From positions 1-43,722 of the forward strand of contig CANKVC010000002.1 in the NCBI GenBank assembly GCA_947486835.1: a stretch of DNA of 43,722 bases, read 5' to 3'. Positions 1 through 11,210 of this stretch are shown here, piece by piece; the stretch's first letter is position 1, and each line of letters opens with the position of its first letter. This DNA comes from Cytophagaceae bacterium. GTDB taxonomy: Bacteria > Bacteroidota > Bacteroidia > Cytophagales > Spirosomataceae. Under the pieces are notes generated by a model. It had not been told where the DNA came from, made no database searches, and saw nothing but the letters and a program-made list of their open reading frames with translations. The position numbers and the translations under genes are program-made.

Positions 1-790
1 TTTCCTTTTTATTTGTTGGCGTGCTAAAAATCTGAGGTGGCATAGTCCAATTTTCTACTGGACCTATAATGTTTTGATTCAATATAAATTCTCCTTCAAT
101 TCCTAAAAGACCTCCTTTAACTAGTATATTCGATTGCTTAGGTATCCATTTACCATTAAAATAAACATTTTTCAAATCGATCAAATACAATATATCATCT
201 GATAAGACTTCGCCTTCCCAACGAACAATCCAGCCGTCTTGACTAAGAGTCAGCTTACCTTGAAATAATCGATCCGTTTTAAATTTTGGTTGAATTAAGA
301 ACTGTTTACATACCTGATTATCGACAAGTGTATCCGATAAAAAAGAATAATTGTAATAATAAAAACCATCGTAATTCAAGGGAGAAATACATTGAGTTCC
401 TAAAAAATCTTGGTAAAAATCAGGCCAAAAGAATAGGCTAGGGGTTCCATTTTTTTTTCGATAGGGTTTAAAATAATTAATCTCATGAATCATTTGGCTT
501 AAATTACCCAAATAAACTTTTGATATGGTTTCATTCCCGTACCATTGCCCTTCTTTAATTCCTTCTATATTTTGCAATCTTTTCTTACCTATCCCAATAA
601 ATTTCGAAAATCTTGCTTTTTCAATCGAGTGAACAGTGAATATTAATTTATTTACATCTGAACTATGCAGTCCGGCCGTATTAATGGCCAATTTTATTAA
701 GGAATCAGACTTTGATAACTGAGCATATAGTTTGACATGTCCCGTAAGAAAAGAGATAATTACGAGAAATTTAATACTCAATTTAATCAC
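1..790 (-). CDS. DUF5686-like outer-membrane-associated protein, N-terminal part (3' end runs off the window); GTG start
   Basis: Manual reverse-strand translation is open from 790 to the window edge: (GTG)IKLSIKFLVIISFLTGHVKLYAQLSKSDSLIKLAINTAG...ISPLNYDGFYYYNYSFLSDTLVDNQVCKQFLIQPKFKTDRLFQGKLTLSQDGW...NGKWIPKQS. It has a signal peptide, and the ISP..FYYY..DGW region parallels ISPVAPNAFQFYKFAYIGS..ITPKSTYQDLFEGVISVVEDTW in the DUF5686 gene at 7299. Absent from the ORF track because it has no early ATG. Confidence 0.65.
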   Translation of the reverse strand, partial: MIKLSIKFLVIISFLTGHVKLYAQLSKSDSLIKLAINTAGLHSSDVNKLIFTVHSIEKARFSKFIGIGKKRLQNIEGIKEGQWYGNETISKVYLGNLSQMIHEINYFKPYRKKNGTPSLFFWPDFYQDFLGTQCISPLNYDGFYYYNYSFLSDTLVDNQVCKQFLIQPKFKTDRLFQGKLTLSQDGWIVRWEGEVLSDDILYLIDLKNVYFNGKWIPKQSNILVKGGLLGIEGEFILNQNIIGPVENWTMPPQIFSTPTNKKE

Positions 791-922
791 CTAGCGAGAA
801 ATTAATTACAAAAAAGTACAGAAAAAAAACAGAATTATGATATCCAATTCTTAATTCCCGAATAAATTCTATTACAAAGTAAATCATATTTCTAATTAGT
901 GGCAAAATTGAACCTAATCTAT

Positions 923-930
923 TAATTTTG
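923..930 (+). promoter_or_regulatory. Bacteroidota -7 element TAATTTTG upstream of aconitase
   Basis: Exact match to TAnnTTTG, 28 nt before the ATG; no well-spaced -33 TTG seen. Confidence 0.4.
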
Positions 931-958
931 CAGACAATTTATAAACCAAATTAATCTT

Positions 959-3223
959 ATGGCCTTTGACATTGAAATGATTAAAGCTGTTTACAGCAAA
1001 ATGCCAGCTCGCATTGCAGCAGCACGTTCACTAACAGGAAAAGCACTGACATTAACTGAAAAAATTCTTTATAGTCATTTATGGGAAGGTACTCCTACAA
1101 ATACGTTTACAAGAGGAAATTCATATGTAGATTTTGCACCTGACCGAGTTGCCATGCAAGATGCAACAGCTCAAATGGCATTATTGCAATTTATGCAAGC
1201 AGGAAGACCGCAAGTTGCCGTACCATCTACAGTACACTGTGACCATTTAATTGAAGCAAAAGTAGCGTCAACGACCGACCTAAAAGTAGCTGTTGATAAA
1301 AATAAAGAAGTTTATGATTTTCTTTCATCCGTTTCAGATAAATATGGAATTGGGTTTTGGAAACCAGGAGCAGGGATTATCCACCAAGTTGTCTTAGAGA
1401 ATTATGCATTTCCAGGTGGAATGATGATTGGTACTGATTCACATACGGTTAATGCGGGTGGTTTAGGAATGATCGCTATTGGTGTTGGTGGAGCAGATGC
1501 TTGTGATGTAATGGCTGGTTTAGCTTGGGAACTTAAATTTCCAAAGCTTATTGGCGTAAAATTAACAGGAAAACTAAATGGCTGGACTTCAGCCAAAGAT
1601 GTTATATTAAAAGTAGCTGGTATACTAACTGTAAAAGGTGGTACAGGCTGTGTAGTAGAGTATTTTGGAGATGGCGCCACTTCGATGTCATGCACTGGAA
1701 AAGGAACTATTTGTAATATGGGTGCTGAAATTGGTGCAACCACTTCTACCTTTGGATATGATGATTCTATGGCTCGTTATTTAGAGTCAACAGATCGTGC
1801 CGATGTAGCTGCTTTAGCTAACCAAGTTAGAGAACACTTAACAGGAGATCCAGAAGTATATGCAAATCCTGAAAAATATTTTGATCAAGTTATTGAAATC
1901 GATCTAAATACATTAGAGCCCTATTTAAATGGACCATTTACGCCAGACTTGGCTACACCCATTTCAAAAATGAAAGAAATGGCAGAAAAAAATGGTTGGC
2001 CTACTAAGGTTGAAGTAGGTTTAATCGGATCTTGTACCAACTCTTCTTATGAAGATATCGCAAGAGCAGCTTCATTAGCGAAACAAGTTTCAGCGAAAGG
2101 TTTAAAAACTAAGGCTCAATTTACCATCACACCAGGTTCTGAATTAGTACGTTACACAATCGAAAGAGACGGTTTTATTGACACATTTAATTCAATCGGA
2201 GCAACGGTATTTTCGAATGCTTGTGGACCATGTATTGGCCAATGGGCAAGACCAGGTGCTGAAAAAGCGGAAAAGAACACCATCGTTCACTCATTTAACC
2301 GAAACTTTGCTAAGCGTGCCGATGGAAATCCAAACACCTTTGCATTTGTAGCATCTCCCGAAATTGTAACGGCATTAGCTATCGCAGGAGATTTAACATT
2401 CAATCCTTTAACAGATCATTTAGTGAATGAAAAAGGAGAAAAAGTATACTTAGAAGCTCCAAGTGGTGATGAATTACCGAAACAAGGATTTAGCGTAGAG
2501 GATGCAGGATACCAAGCACCTGCTGAAGATGGATCTCAAGTTCAGGTTAAAGTATCGCCAACTTCAGATCGTTTACAGTTATTAGATCCATTCTCGGCCT
2601 GGGAAGGAACCGATTTAACTAATTTGAAATTATTAATAAAAGCGAAAGGAAAATGTACAACCGATCATATTTCGATGGCAGGTCCTTGGTTAAAATATAG
2701 AGGCCACCTAGATAATATATCCAATAACATGTTGATCGGTGCTGTTAACTTTTATAATGATAAAACAGATAATGTAAAGAGCCAATTGAATGGTCAATAC
2801 GATACGGTACCTAATACACAAAGAGCTTACAAAGCTGCTAAGGTGGGTACTATTGTTGTCGGTGATACCAATTACGGGGAAGGTTCTTCACGCGAACACG
2901 CCGCCATGGAACCAAGACATCTTGGTGTTCGAGCCGTGTTAGTAAAGTCATTTGCTCGTATTCATGGAACTAATTTGAAGAAACAAGGAATGTTAGCATT
3001 AACTTTTTCTAACGATTCAGATTATGATAAAATTCAAGAAAATGATTCTATCTCCATTAAAGGATTAACTTCCTTTGCATCAGATAAACCGTTGACTATT
3101 GAATTATCACATTCGGATGGTTCAAAGGATGAGTTTTTAGTCAATCATACCTATAATGATCAACAAATAGAGTGGTTCAAAGCTGGGGGAGCATTAAACA
3201 TTATTAGAGCATCTGTAAAATAA
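959..3223 (+). CDS. acn: aconitate hydratase (mitochondrial-type aconitase)
   Basis: 754 aa; motifs [49 protein letters not shown]. Confidence 0.96.
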   Translation: MAFDIEMIKAVYSKMPARIAAARSLTGKALTLTEKILYSHLWEGTPTNTFTRGNSYVDFAPDRVAMQDATAQMALLQFMQAGRPQVAVPSTVHCDHLIEAKVASTTDLKVAVDKNKEVYDFLSSVSDKYGIGFWKPGAGIIHQVVLENYAFPGGMMIGTDSHTVNAGGLGMIAIGVGGADACDVMAGLAWELKFPKLIGVKLTGKLNGWTSAKDVILKVAGILTVKGGTGCVVEYFGDGATSMSCTGKGTICNMGAEIGATTSTFGYDDSMARYLESTDRADVAALANQVREHLTGDPEVYANPEKYFDQVIEIDLNTLEPYLNGPFTPDLATPISKMKEMAEKNGWPTKVEVGLIGSCTNSSYEDIARAASLAKQVSAKGLKTKAQFTITPGSELVRYTIERDGFIDTFNSIGATVFSNACGPCIGQWARPGAEKAEKNTIVHSFNRNFAKRADGNPNTFAFVASPEIVTALAIAGDLTFNPLTDHLVNEKGEKVYLEAPSGDELPKQGFSVEDAGYQAPAEDGSQVQVKVSPTSDRLQLLDPFSAWEGTDLTNLKLLIKAKGKCTTDHISMAGPWLKYRGHLDNISNNMLIGAVNFYNDKTDNVKSQLNGQYDTVPNTQRAYKAAKVGTIVVGDTNYGEGSSREHAAMEPRHLGVRAVLVKSFARIHGTNLKKQGMLALTFSNDSDYDKIQENDSISIKGLTSFASDKPLTIELSHSDGSKDEFLVNHTYNDQQIEWFKAGGALNIIRASVK

Positions 3224-3225
3224 AC

Positions 3226-3256
3226 TTGTTTTTGGCGGCACAATTGTATAATTTTG
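3226..3256 (+). promoter_or_regulatory. Bacteroidota sigma-A-type promoter upstream of prs
   Basis: TTG (3226-3228), N20, TAATTTTG (3249-3256); fits TTG-N17-23-TAnnTTTG. Confidence 0.6.
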
Positions 3257-3290
3257 CGCCTCGATTTAACTTATTTAGTTCGTATAAAAT

Positions 3291-4232
3291 ATGGCAGCCA
3301 TCAATGCAGTTAAAATTTTTTCTGGATCAGCTTCAAATTATTTAGCTAAAGATATAGCCAAATATTATGGAAAAGATTTAGGCGCTGCTACCATTTTAAA
3401 GTTTTCTGATGGAGAAATGTCTCCAAGTTTTGATGAATCGGTAAGAGGTTGTGATGTGTTTATTATACAATCAACTTTTCCTAGTTCAGACAATTTGATG
3501 GAGCTATTGCTCATGATCGATGCGGCAAGAAGGGCATCTGCTCATTACGTAACTGCTGTAATGCCCTATTTTGGGTATTCTAGACAAGACCGTAAAGACA
3601 GGCCACGGGTTGGAATAGGTGCTAAACTAATTGGTAATTTGTTAACGGCTGCTGGAGCAGATCGATTGATGACGATCGATTTACACGCAGGTCAGATACA
3701 AGGATTTATGGATTTCCCAGTAGATCATCTAGAAGGAAATGCCATATTTGTTCCATATTTAAAGTCATTAAACTTAGATAATATTGTTTTTGCTTCTCCT
3801 GACGTAGGAGGTGTTGTAAGGACAAGAAATATGGCTAAGTTTTTCAATGCGGATATGGTCATTTGCGACAAGCATAGAAAACGTGCGAATGAAATAGCCT
3901 CCATGCAATTAATTGGAGATGTCAAAGGTGCTGATGTTGTATTAGTTGATGATTTAATTGACACAGGTGGAACCTTATGTAAAGCTGCACAATTAATCAT
4001 GGACAAGGGAGCAAAATCCGTACGAGCGGTGGTAACTCATCCTGTCTTATCTGGAAATGCATACGAAAACATTTCAAATTCAATATTAACAGAGTTATTA
4101 GTCACAGATACCATTCCGCAAAAACAAGTTTGCGATAAAATTAAAGTACTTTCAGTGGCAGAATTATTTGCAAAGGCTATTGGAAGAATTAGAGATCACG
4201 AATCAATCAGTTCATTATTTATTAAATATTAA
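3291..4232 (+). CDS. prs: ribose-phosphate pyrophosphokinase
   Basis: 313 aa; FSDGEMSPSFDESVRGCDVFIIQS, YFGYSRQDRKDRPR, and PRPP loop VVLVDDLIDTGGTLCKAA. Confidence 0.97.
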   Translation: MAAINAVKIFSGSASNYLAKDIAKYYGKDLGAATILKFSDGEMSPSFDESVRGCDVFIIQSTFPSSDNLMELLLMIDAARRASAHYVTAVMPYFGYSRQDRKDRPRVGIGAKLIGNLLTAAGADRLMTIDLHAGQIQGFMDFPVDHLEGNAIFVPYLKSLNLDNIVFASPDVGGVVRTRNMAKFFNADMVICDKHRKRANEIASMQLIGDVKGADVVLVDDLIDTGGTLCKAAQLIMDKGAKSVRAVVTHPVLSGNAYENISNSILTELLVTDTIPQKQVCDKIKVLSVAELFAKAIGRIRDHESISSLFIKY

Positions 4233-4292
4233 TTTCAACCGTTTTTAGGGGATAGCCAAAGCGAAAGACTAAAAACATTAACAAAAAACAAA

Positions 4293-4859
4293 ATGAAAAA
4301 ATTAGAGATTGTAGGGTTTAAAAGAGCGAATCTCGGTAGTAAAGGCGCAAAAGATTTACGTGCTGAAGCTTTAGCTCCTTGTGTATTGTATGGTGGAAAA
4401 GAGCAAGTGCACTTTGCTGTGCCTATGATATTATTTCGCGAATTATTATATTCTGCGGATGTGTATGAAGTTGAATTAAATGTAGAAGGCGATAAGTATA
4501 GAGCTATTTTACAAGATGCTCAATTTCATCCAGTCAATGAAATGATACTTCATGTTGATTTCCTTGAAATTGTGCAAGGAAGTCCTATTAAAATTGCTGT
4601 ACCGATCAAAGTCATTGGAAATTCTCCAGGAGTAATTAAAGGAGGTAAAATGATTCAAAAATTACGTAAGGTTACTTTAAAGGGTTTATCTGAAAATATT
4701 CCTGATTTCGTAACAGTTGACATTTCTGGACTTGACTTAGGTCAAACGGTAAAAGTTAACAAATTAGTTGTTGAAGGATGTGAGATTTTAAATCCAATGT
4801 CAAATCCCGTTGCAACCATCGATATCCCTAGAGCATTAAGAGGTAAGTTAACTGCTTAA
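4293..4859 (+). CDS. rplY: 50S ribosomal protein L25/general stress protein Ctc
   Basis: 188 aa, CTC/TL5 form; PCVLYGGKEQVHFAVP..., FHPVNEMILHVDFLEI, C-terminal beta domain. Confidence 0.93.
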   Translation: MKKLEIVGFKRANLGSKGAKDLRAEALAPCVLYGGKEQVHFAVPMILFRELLYSADVYEVELNVEGDKYRAILQDAQFHPVNEMILHVDFLEIVQGSPIKIAVPIKVIGNSPGVIKGGKMIQKLRKVTLKGLSENIPDFVTVDISGLDLGQTVKVNKLVVEGCEILNPMSNPVATIDIPRALRGKLTA

Positions 4860-4882
4860 TTCAGAGTTCTAATTGAATCTTT

Positions 4883-4911
4883 AAAAGCCTTCCATTTGGA
4901 AGGCTTTTTTT
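4883..4911 (+). terminator. Rho-independent terminator after rplY
   Basis: AAAAGCCTTCC-ATTT-GGAAGGCTTTTTTT: 11-bp stem, 4-nt loop, T tract. Confidence 0.85.
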
Positions 4912-5005
4912 ATGTCCAACAAGTAAAAGAATAATTGCATGAAACGCATTCTCTCTCTTGCCGTGAAATATAATTATCATTAAAATTATGAATCAAATAG
5001 GGAAC

Positions 5006-5032
5006 AAAAAAAGAGGCACATTGTGTGCCTCT
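5006..5032 (-). terminator. Rho-independent terminator after hppA (minus strand)
   Basis: AGAGGCACA-TTG-TGTGCCTCT stem; minus-strand transcript then runs into a T tract (plus-strand aaaaaaa 5006-5012). Confidence 0.8.
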
Positions 5033-5053
5033 CAATACATAAGATATTAAAAA

Positions 5054-7231
5054 TTATTTCTTAGCAATCACTTTAACAATAGGTGCTTTTTCCATTTTGG
5101 AAACATGCTTAGAATCTCCTACATGTATATAAGGTGCAATAACTAAAGAAACAATAGACATCAATTTAATTAAGATGTTCATAGATGGACCAGAGGTATC
5201 TTTGAACGGATCACCTACTGTATCACCGGTAACCGCAGCCTTGTGTGGTTCAGATCCTTTTTTATACGTTACACCGTCAATTAAAACACCTTTCTCAAAA
5301 GATTTTTTAGCATTATCCCAAGCACCACCCGCATTTGATTGAAATATACCCATCAAAACACCGGACACCGTTACACCAGCTAATAAACCACCTAATACTT
5401 CAGGTCCCATCGTAAAACCAACTAACACAGGAACCGTTAATGCAATGGCTCCAGGTAAAATCATTTGACGAATAGAAGCTTCTGTTGAAATAGCTACGCA
5501 TTTCTCATACTCAGGTTTTGCTTTATATTCCATTATACCAGGAATTTCTCTGAATTGACGTCTTACCTCATTCACCATTTCCATCGCTGCTTTACCTACT
5601 GCTGAAATACAAAGGGCAGAGAAAATAAAAGGAATCATTCCTCCTACAAATAAACCAGCTAAAACATCTGCTTTATAAATATCAATTTGAGTAATGCCTG
5701 AGATACCAACAAATGCAGCGAACAAAGCTAAAGAAGTCAATGCAGCAGAAGCGATCGCAAAACCTTTTCCTGTCGCAGCTGTCGTATTACCCACAGCATC
5801 TAAATTATCTGTACGTTCTCGAACCTCAGCTGGCAATTGAGCCATCTCAGCAATACCACCCGCATTATCTGCAATAGGGCCAAAGGCATCGATTGCTAAT
5901 TGCATCGCCGTAGTAGCCATCATTCCCGCTGCCGCTATAGAAACTCCATAAATACCTGCAAAATGATACGATCCAATGATACCAGCAGCTAAAACTAAAA
6001 TAGGAAGTACAGTAGACTCCATACCTACAGCTAATCCACCAATGATATTAGTTGCATGACCTGTACCCGACTTCTGAACAATTGAATCCACCGGACGCTT
6101 ACCCATCGCTGTGTAATACTCGGTAATGATTGACATTAATGTTCCAACAATTAATCCCACAATGATGGCATAAAATACATCCATTGAAGAAAATTCTCTT
6201 CCTCTCAAATTCAATGTTTCAGGCAATATATTGGTCACCAAAAAATAAGAAGTAACAAAAGTGATTGCAATAGATGTGTAATTACCTAAATTCAAAGCAT
6301 TTTGAACAGAAGATGTTTCACTTGAAATACGAACAAAAAACGTACTTACTAAAGAAGCCAATAAACCAACACCCGCAATGAGCATAGGCAATAAAACAGG
6401 AGAGAAGCCACCAAAATTATCATTAACTGATATTTCTTGACCTAATACCATCGTAGCTAAAATAGTCGCTACATAAGATCCAAACAAATCAGCTCCCATA
6501 CCAGCCACATCACCCACATTATCACCCACATTATCTGCAATAGTAGCAGGATTACGCACATCATCTTCTGGAATACCCGCTTCTACCTTACCCACTAAAT
6601 CCGCTCCCACATCAGCTGCTTTGGTATAAATACCTCCACCTACTCGAGCAAATAAGGCGATCGATTCCGCTCCCAATGAAAAACCAGCTAATACTTCGAT
6701 TGCAGTTCTCATTTCGATTGAAGTTAAGGCTTGGCCTTCAGCAAAAATTTGATAAAAGGCAATAAATAAACCTCCTAACCCTAAAATAGCTAATCCAGCT
6801 ACCCCCATACCCATCACAGAACCTCCTGTAAAAGAAACATTTAAAGCTTTTGCCAAAGAAGTTCGAGCTGCTTCAGCCGTGCGAACATTTGCCTTTGTGG
6901 CTACAATCATTCCAATGTAACCTGCAGTAGCTGAAAAAACCGCACCAATTAAAAAAGCAACAGCAATTAAAGGAGAAGAATGTATTGGATTATCTGGAGT
7001 TCCTTCTTGGGTTCCTAACCATGCCAATAATATAGCAGTAGGTATCGCGAAATAAGTTAAAATTTTCCACTCAGCTTTTAAAAAGGCTATGGCTCCATCA
7101 GCAATATAACCAGCCAATTCCTGCATTTTTTCATTTCCAGCATCTTGCTTGGATACCCAACTAAATTTCCACGCTGTGTACAGCAAACCTACTAAACCAA
7201 AAGCAGGAACTAAATAAACAATTGAATTCAT
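5054..7231 (-). CDS. hppA: membrane-bound ion-translocating inorganic pyrophosphatase (K+-dependent type by motif)
   Basis: 725 aa, multiple [94 protein letters not shown]. Confidence 0.97.
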   Translation of the reverse strand: MNSIVYLVPAFGLVGLLYTAWKFSWVSKQDAGNEKMQELAGYIADGAIAFLKAEWKILTYFAIPTAILLAWLGTQEGTPDNPIHSSPLIAVAFLIGAVFSATAGYIGMIVATKANVRTAEAARTSLAKALNVSFTGGSVMGMGVAGLAILGLGGLFIAFYQIFAEGQALTSIEMRTAIEVLAGFSLGAESIALFARVGGGIYTKAADVGADLVGKVEAGIPEDDVRNPATIADNVGDNVGDVAGMGADLFGSYVATILATMVLGQEISVNDNFGGFSPVLLPMLIAGVGLLASLVSTFFVRISSETSSVQNALNLGNYTSIAITFVTSYFLVTNILPETLNLRGREFSSMDVFYAIIVGLIVGTLMSIITEYYTAMGKRPVDSIVQKSGTGHATNIIGGLAVGMESTVLPILVLAAGIIGSYHFAGIYGVSIAAAGMMATTAMQLAIDAFGPIADNAGGIAEMAQLPAEVRERTDNLDAVGNTTAATGKGFAIASAALTSLALFAAFVGISGITQIDIYKADVLAGLFVGGMIPFIFSALCISAVGKAAMEMVNEVRRQFREIPGIMEYKAKPEYEKCVAISTEASIRQMILPGAIALTVPVLVGFTMGPEVLGGLLAGVTVSGVLMGIFQSNAGGAWDNAKKSFEKGVLIDGVTYKKGSEPHKAAVTGDTVGDPFKDTSGPSMNILIKLMSIVSLVIAPYIHVGDSKHVSKMEKAPIVKVIAKK

Positions 7232-7267
7232 AAATCTGTATTTATATTATTCTAAATAAATTTGTCA

Positions 7268-7298
7268 CAAAAATAAGGAATTGACCCTGAAAAAACAA
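7268..7298 (-). promoter_or_regulatory. Bacteroidota sigma-A-type promoter for hppA
   Basis: On the minus strand: TTG (7298-7296), N20, TATTTTTG (7275-7268). Confidence 0.6.
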
Positions 7299-9890
7299 TT
7301 AAAAAGGTAATCTGAAAACTAATTTAAGCCTTTCTGGGACCCAATTACCTATCGGGTAAACGAGATCCATAGAGACAATTTTAGCTATACCGCTTACCCC
7401 GTATGAAATTTCGTGAAAATCTTGCTTGTAGATAGGGGCGTAAATTTTTAAATAATTATATCCCACATGTTCCCTTATTCCATATAGATTTAGCAAATTT
7501 ATTTGAGAGAAAATTAATTTTCGAGGTTCCCAATGAATATGAGCCCTCATATGTGAACTGTTCGTACTGAATAAATAATTAGGCAAAGTATAAAACATTC
7601 TACGATCACTACTAACCACATCCATTTCATTTCCTTTAAAATGCTGATAATCTAAAAAAGAGGTCGGTTTCTCTAAAAACTGAGAATAATTAATAAAATA
7701 ACTTAACCGACCAAAACGATTGAGCGAAATAGATTGATTCGCACTGATACTAATTTTAGAAAAAGGATGTTCAATGAAACCCTTTTCCATTTGCAAGTTG
7801 AAGGTAGGCCCCTCGTTATTTGATAATCGCCGAACTTGATTAAATCTCCGCCAACTAGATAAAGGCTGCCATCGCGCATTAAATCTAGCATAAAACTGAT
7901 TATTATTTTGAAATGAGATGCTACCTAATTCATTATTCAATGGATTGTTCGAAGTAAAAAAAGTGGAATTGCTAAAAAATCCTTGATCAACGTGATTAGA
8001 TAGCTCTTGACGATGTCTAAATTCTAAAAATCCACTCAATCGAATTTTAGAAGATACTTGGTATTCATATCCCACATTCATAAAATTCTTTTGATATAAT
8101 TTTAGGTAATTTTCGTTTAACAAAAGGGAATAAAACTTATTGTAGGATTCCGAAACTGGATTGGTCGTATTTATTTGATACACATTACTCCCAGCACCCA
8201 AGATTAAACGCCGCCTATTTTCATCAAAATTTCTTGTGTAACCAAGATCTCCATTAAATACCTTTCTGGCTAATGCATAACGGATATTAGCATTGATTGA
8301 ATAAAAATTAGATAAACTGAATGTTTGCCGGAATTCTAAATTTCGTTGAATCGTATATCCATCAACAGGGTTAAAACCACCAGACAAGGAACCTAAGCTT
8401 AAACGAGGACCTAAATTTCTTTTTTCATATATATAAGTGCGAGAGCTAATTAAATCAGTCCAACGAAATACAGGCAAGTTTCTTAAAGAATCCTTTGTCA
8501 ACTTATCCCTATCTAATAATTGAAGGCTATCGGCTTGTTTATACCCGATTACCTCTGCTTCAGTGAGAGGAACTTGACGTTCAGCCACCCAGAAAGACTC
8601 ATCATGTTTAGAAGACATCGAATCCACTTCAAATACATAGTCAGAGGTAAATATTTCCTTTTCCTCTGATTTTTCGAGCAATTCCACTTTTTCAGTTTTG
8701 TCAACCTGCCGCAAAATCTTCTTTAATTTATTTCTAGTTACTTCTGATGATAGTGCAGTTTTAGGGTCTTTAACTTTTTCTCGATCTATTTCTTTCGCTA
8801 AAGATTTATTTAGGCGCTCTTCAATGATATTCGGTTTAACGACTAAAACAGGGTTAACTTTTATTTTATACTCTTTTATTTGTGTGATATACCTAAAAGT
8901 GGCACCAAAACCCATGGCATCAAAATTAATATTTACGTCATAATTTATGGGCATCCAAACACCTTGAAACAAGGAATTTTGTTGCTGCATTCTAAACTGA
9001 CCCGATGAATTTTTAAAATTCAAGCTGAATGAATATATACTCCAAGTATCTTCAACAACTGAAATAACTCCTTCAAACAAATCCTGGTAAGTCGACTTAG
9101 GAGTTATTTGAATTTTACTAATAGTTTGACCATTGACCGTGAAACTACCGATATAAGCAAATTTATAAAACTGAAACGCGTTGGGGGCAACAGGGGAAAT
9201 TAAATACCCCCAAATTTTAGGTGAATAGAAATTTGTTTGGGTCACGCGTAAATTTGGAGCATCCGCATTTCTTAAAACAGCAGGCAAATTATTTCGATTT
9301 GAAAGTACTTTTTCTGTTATTTTATTGGGCTTTTGATAATTAACTTGATTTATCCCTTCCAATAAATATGTAGAACCCACTTTAATTCCTGCTTCCTTTT
9401 CCATTTTCTTGCCTACCAACGCATTCATCATTTTCGAAATGGAAGTTATTTTACCAACTCCTTTAACATAGGCCTTAGCACTGTATTGATCTACTTCCTT
9501 CGTATGAAACGGAGCCATCGAAATCATTCTCCGCATAATGCCAATCGCTGGATCCTCTTTTAAACCTCCTACATTAACCTCCGCTAACGAAACTGCTTGT
9601 TCCTCTAGAACAACATTTATTTCTATTCTATCCGTACTTTTTTCAATGTTAACTTTTTTTGAATATGGACTATGCCCCAAAAACCGAAACACTAATTCAT
9701 GATTCCCTATGGGTACTTGAACTGCATATTTTCCATCTTCATTGGCCAAAGTACCCTTGTTTAAATCTGATACCCAAACGGTAGCAAATGGAAGTGCATC
9801 ACCCTTTTTATCTTTAATGGAACCACTGACGGTTTGACTAAAAGTATTAATTGACAATAAGCAAAAAAGAGTAATTAAGTATTTATGCAT
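7299..9890 (-). CDS. carboxypeptidase-regulatory-like/DUF5686 family outer membrane protein
   Basis: SGSIKDKKGDALPFATVWVSDLNKGTLANEDGKYAVQVPIGNHELVFRFLGH is a CarboxypepD_reg-like domain, followed by a long DUF5686-type beta-barrel region. ORF-track start is 9908; MHKYLITLFCLLSINTFSQ at 9890 gives a cleaner signal peptide. Confidence 0.85.
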   Translation of the reverse strand: MHKYLITLFCLLSINTFSQTVSGSIKDKKGDALPFATVWVSDLNKGTLANEDGKYAVQVPIGNHELVFRFLGHSPYSKKVNIEKSTDRIEINVVLEEQAVSLAEVNVGGLKEDPAIGIMRRMISMAPFHTKEVDQYSAKAYVKGVGKITSISKMMNALVGKKMEKEAGIKVGSTYLLEGINQVNYQKPNKITEKVLSNRNNLPAVLRNADAPNLRVTQTNFYSPKIWGYLISPVAPNAFQFYKFAYIGSFTVNGQTISKIQITPKSTYQDLFEGVISVVEDTWSIYSFSLNFKNSSGQFRMQQQNSLFQGVWMPINYDVNINFDAMGFGATFRYITQIKEYKIKVNPVLVVKPNIIEERLNKSLAKEIDREKVKDPKTALSSEVTRNKLKKILRQVDKTEKVELLEKSEEKEIFTSDYVFEVDSMSSKHDESFWVAERQVPLTEAEVIGYKQADSLQLLDRDKLTKDSLRNLPVFRWTDLISSRTYIYEKRNLGPRLSLGSLSGGFNPVDGYTIQRNLEFRQTFSLSNFYSINANIRYALARKVFNGDLGYTRNFDENRRRLILGAGSNVYQINTTNPVSESYNKFYSLLLNENYLKLYQKNFMNVGYEYQVSSKIRLSGFLEFRHRQELSNHVDQGFFSNSTFFTSNNPLNNELGSISFQNNNQFYARFNARWQPLSSWRRFNQVRRLSNNEGPTFNLQMEKGFIEHPFSKISISANQSISLNRFGRLSYFINYSQFLEKPTSFLDYQHFKGNEMDVVSSDRRMFYTLPNYLFSTNSSHMRAHIHWEPRKLIFSQINLLNLYGIREHVGYNYLKIYAPIYKQDFHEISYGVSGIAKIVSMDLVYPIGNWVPERLKLVFRLPF

Positions 9891-9998
9891 AAACAAAAAT
9901 AGATACATTTTTAATCAGTAAACTGATAAAGTGATAAGTGGTTGATATTTTGGATAATTGATTTAGCAAAAATAAGGAGAACGTTGTAAATTTACCTT

Positions 9999-11210
9999 AT
10001 GAGGAGTTTTACAAACCGACAGCTTTTTCAAAAATTTCTAGCACCTACTTCAGATAGTCCTTTGGCATTAGAAATTGTCAAAGCGAAAGGCATTTATCTA
10101 TATGATAAAGAAGGTAAATCGTATATAGATCTAATTTCGGGAATTGCCGTGTCCAATGTAGGCCATCGAAATAAAAAGATCATATCAGCGATTAAAAAGC
10201 AATTAGATCTTTACATGCATCTGATGGTGTATGGAGAATATATACAATCGCCACAGGTGTTACTCGCGCAGGCATTAGTAAATTCAACAAAAATACCCTC
10301 ATTAAATCAAGTATACTTTACAAATTCAGGGACTGAGGCGGTGGAAGGAGCAATGAAATTAGCCAAAAGATATACCGGAAGAACTAATTTTATATCCTGC
10401 ATAAACGCCTATCACGGAAGCACTCAAGGAGCATTATCTCTTGCAGGTGATGAAAATTTCAAAAATTCATTCAGACCTTTACTACCTAATATAACACATA
10501 TACATTATGGATGTGAGGAAGATTTAGTCCATATAAATAATAAGACTGCTGCCATCATCATCGAAATAATAGGAGGGGAGTCGGGAGTTCGAAAAGCCTC
10601 AAAATCTTATTTCAAATCTTTGAGAAAGCGTTGCGACGAGACAGGAACTTTATTAATTATAGATGAAATTCAAACGGGGTTTGGACGAACAGGAACATTT
10701 TGGGCCTATGAGGAAATGGAAATCGTACCTGATGTTCTACTAACGGCCAAAGGAATGGGGGGAGGAATGCCTATTGGCGCCTTTATCGCCAATAAAAATT
10801 TAATGAAATCACTTAGTTTTGACCCAGTTTTAGGCCATATAACAACATTTGGAGGCCATCCAGTAAATTGTGCCGCATCGCTAGCGACTTTAAACTATAT
10901 TATTGACGAAAATTTAATGGAAAAAGTTCCTTCAAAAAGCCAATTATTTAAGGACCTTTTGATACATCCTATGATCAAGGAAGTTAGAGCAGCGGGATTA
11001 ATGATTGCTGTTGAGTTTGAAAATTTTGAAATCATTCAAAAAATTATTGCGAATTGCCTTAAGAGTGGATTGATTACAGATTGGTTTTTGTTTTGCAATA
11101 ATTCGCTGCGCATAGCTCCTCCATTAATCATTACGAAAAAAGAAATAAAAATAGCCTGTAAAATTATTTTACAGGCCATCAATGAGGTTGAAAAGGAAAT
11201 TAAATCCTAA
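9999..11210 (+). CDS. class III PLP-dependent aminotransferase (acetylornithine/aspartate aminotransferase-like)
   Basis: 403 aa; GIAVSNVGHR, FTNSGTEAVEGAMKLAKRYTGR, IIDEIQTGFGRTG, PLP-Lys region LLTAKGMGGGMPIGAF. Confidence 0.9.
   Translation: MRSFTNRQLFQKFLAPTSDSPLALEIVKAKGIYLYDKEGKSYIDLISGIAVSNVGHRNKKIISAIKKQLDLYMHLMVYGEYIQSPQVLLAQALVNSTKIPSLNQVYFTNSGTEAVEGAMKLAKRYTGRTNFISCINAYHGSTQGALSLAGDENFKNSFRPLLPNITHIHYGCEEDLVHINNKTAAIIIEIIGGESGVRKASKSYFKSLRKRCDETGTLLIIDEIQTGFGRTGTFWAYEEMEIVPDVLLTAKGMGGGMPIGAFIANKNLMKSLSFDPVLGHITTFGGHPVNCAASLATLNYIIDENLMEKVPSKSQLFKDLLIHPMIKEVRAAGLMIAVEFENFEIIQKIIANCLKSGLITDWFLFCNNSLRIAPPLIITKKEIKIACKIILQAINEVEKEIKS

Noticed and set aside
1402-1743. 113-aa antisense ORF inside aconitase (and similar antisense ORFs at 3725, 13575, 18599, 26634, 27831, 40733)
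   Set aside because: Lie fully opposite strongly supported genes; Pro/Ser-rich low-complexity translations mirror codon usage of the sense gene.
6488-6545. Short direct repeat (cccacattatc) in hppA
   Set aside because: Explained by the conserved NVGDNVGD protein motif, not a DNA repeat element.
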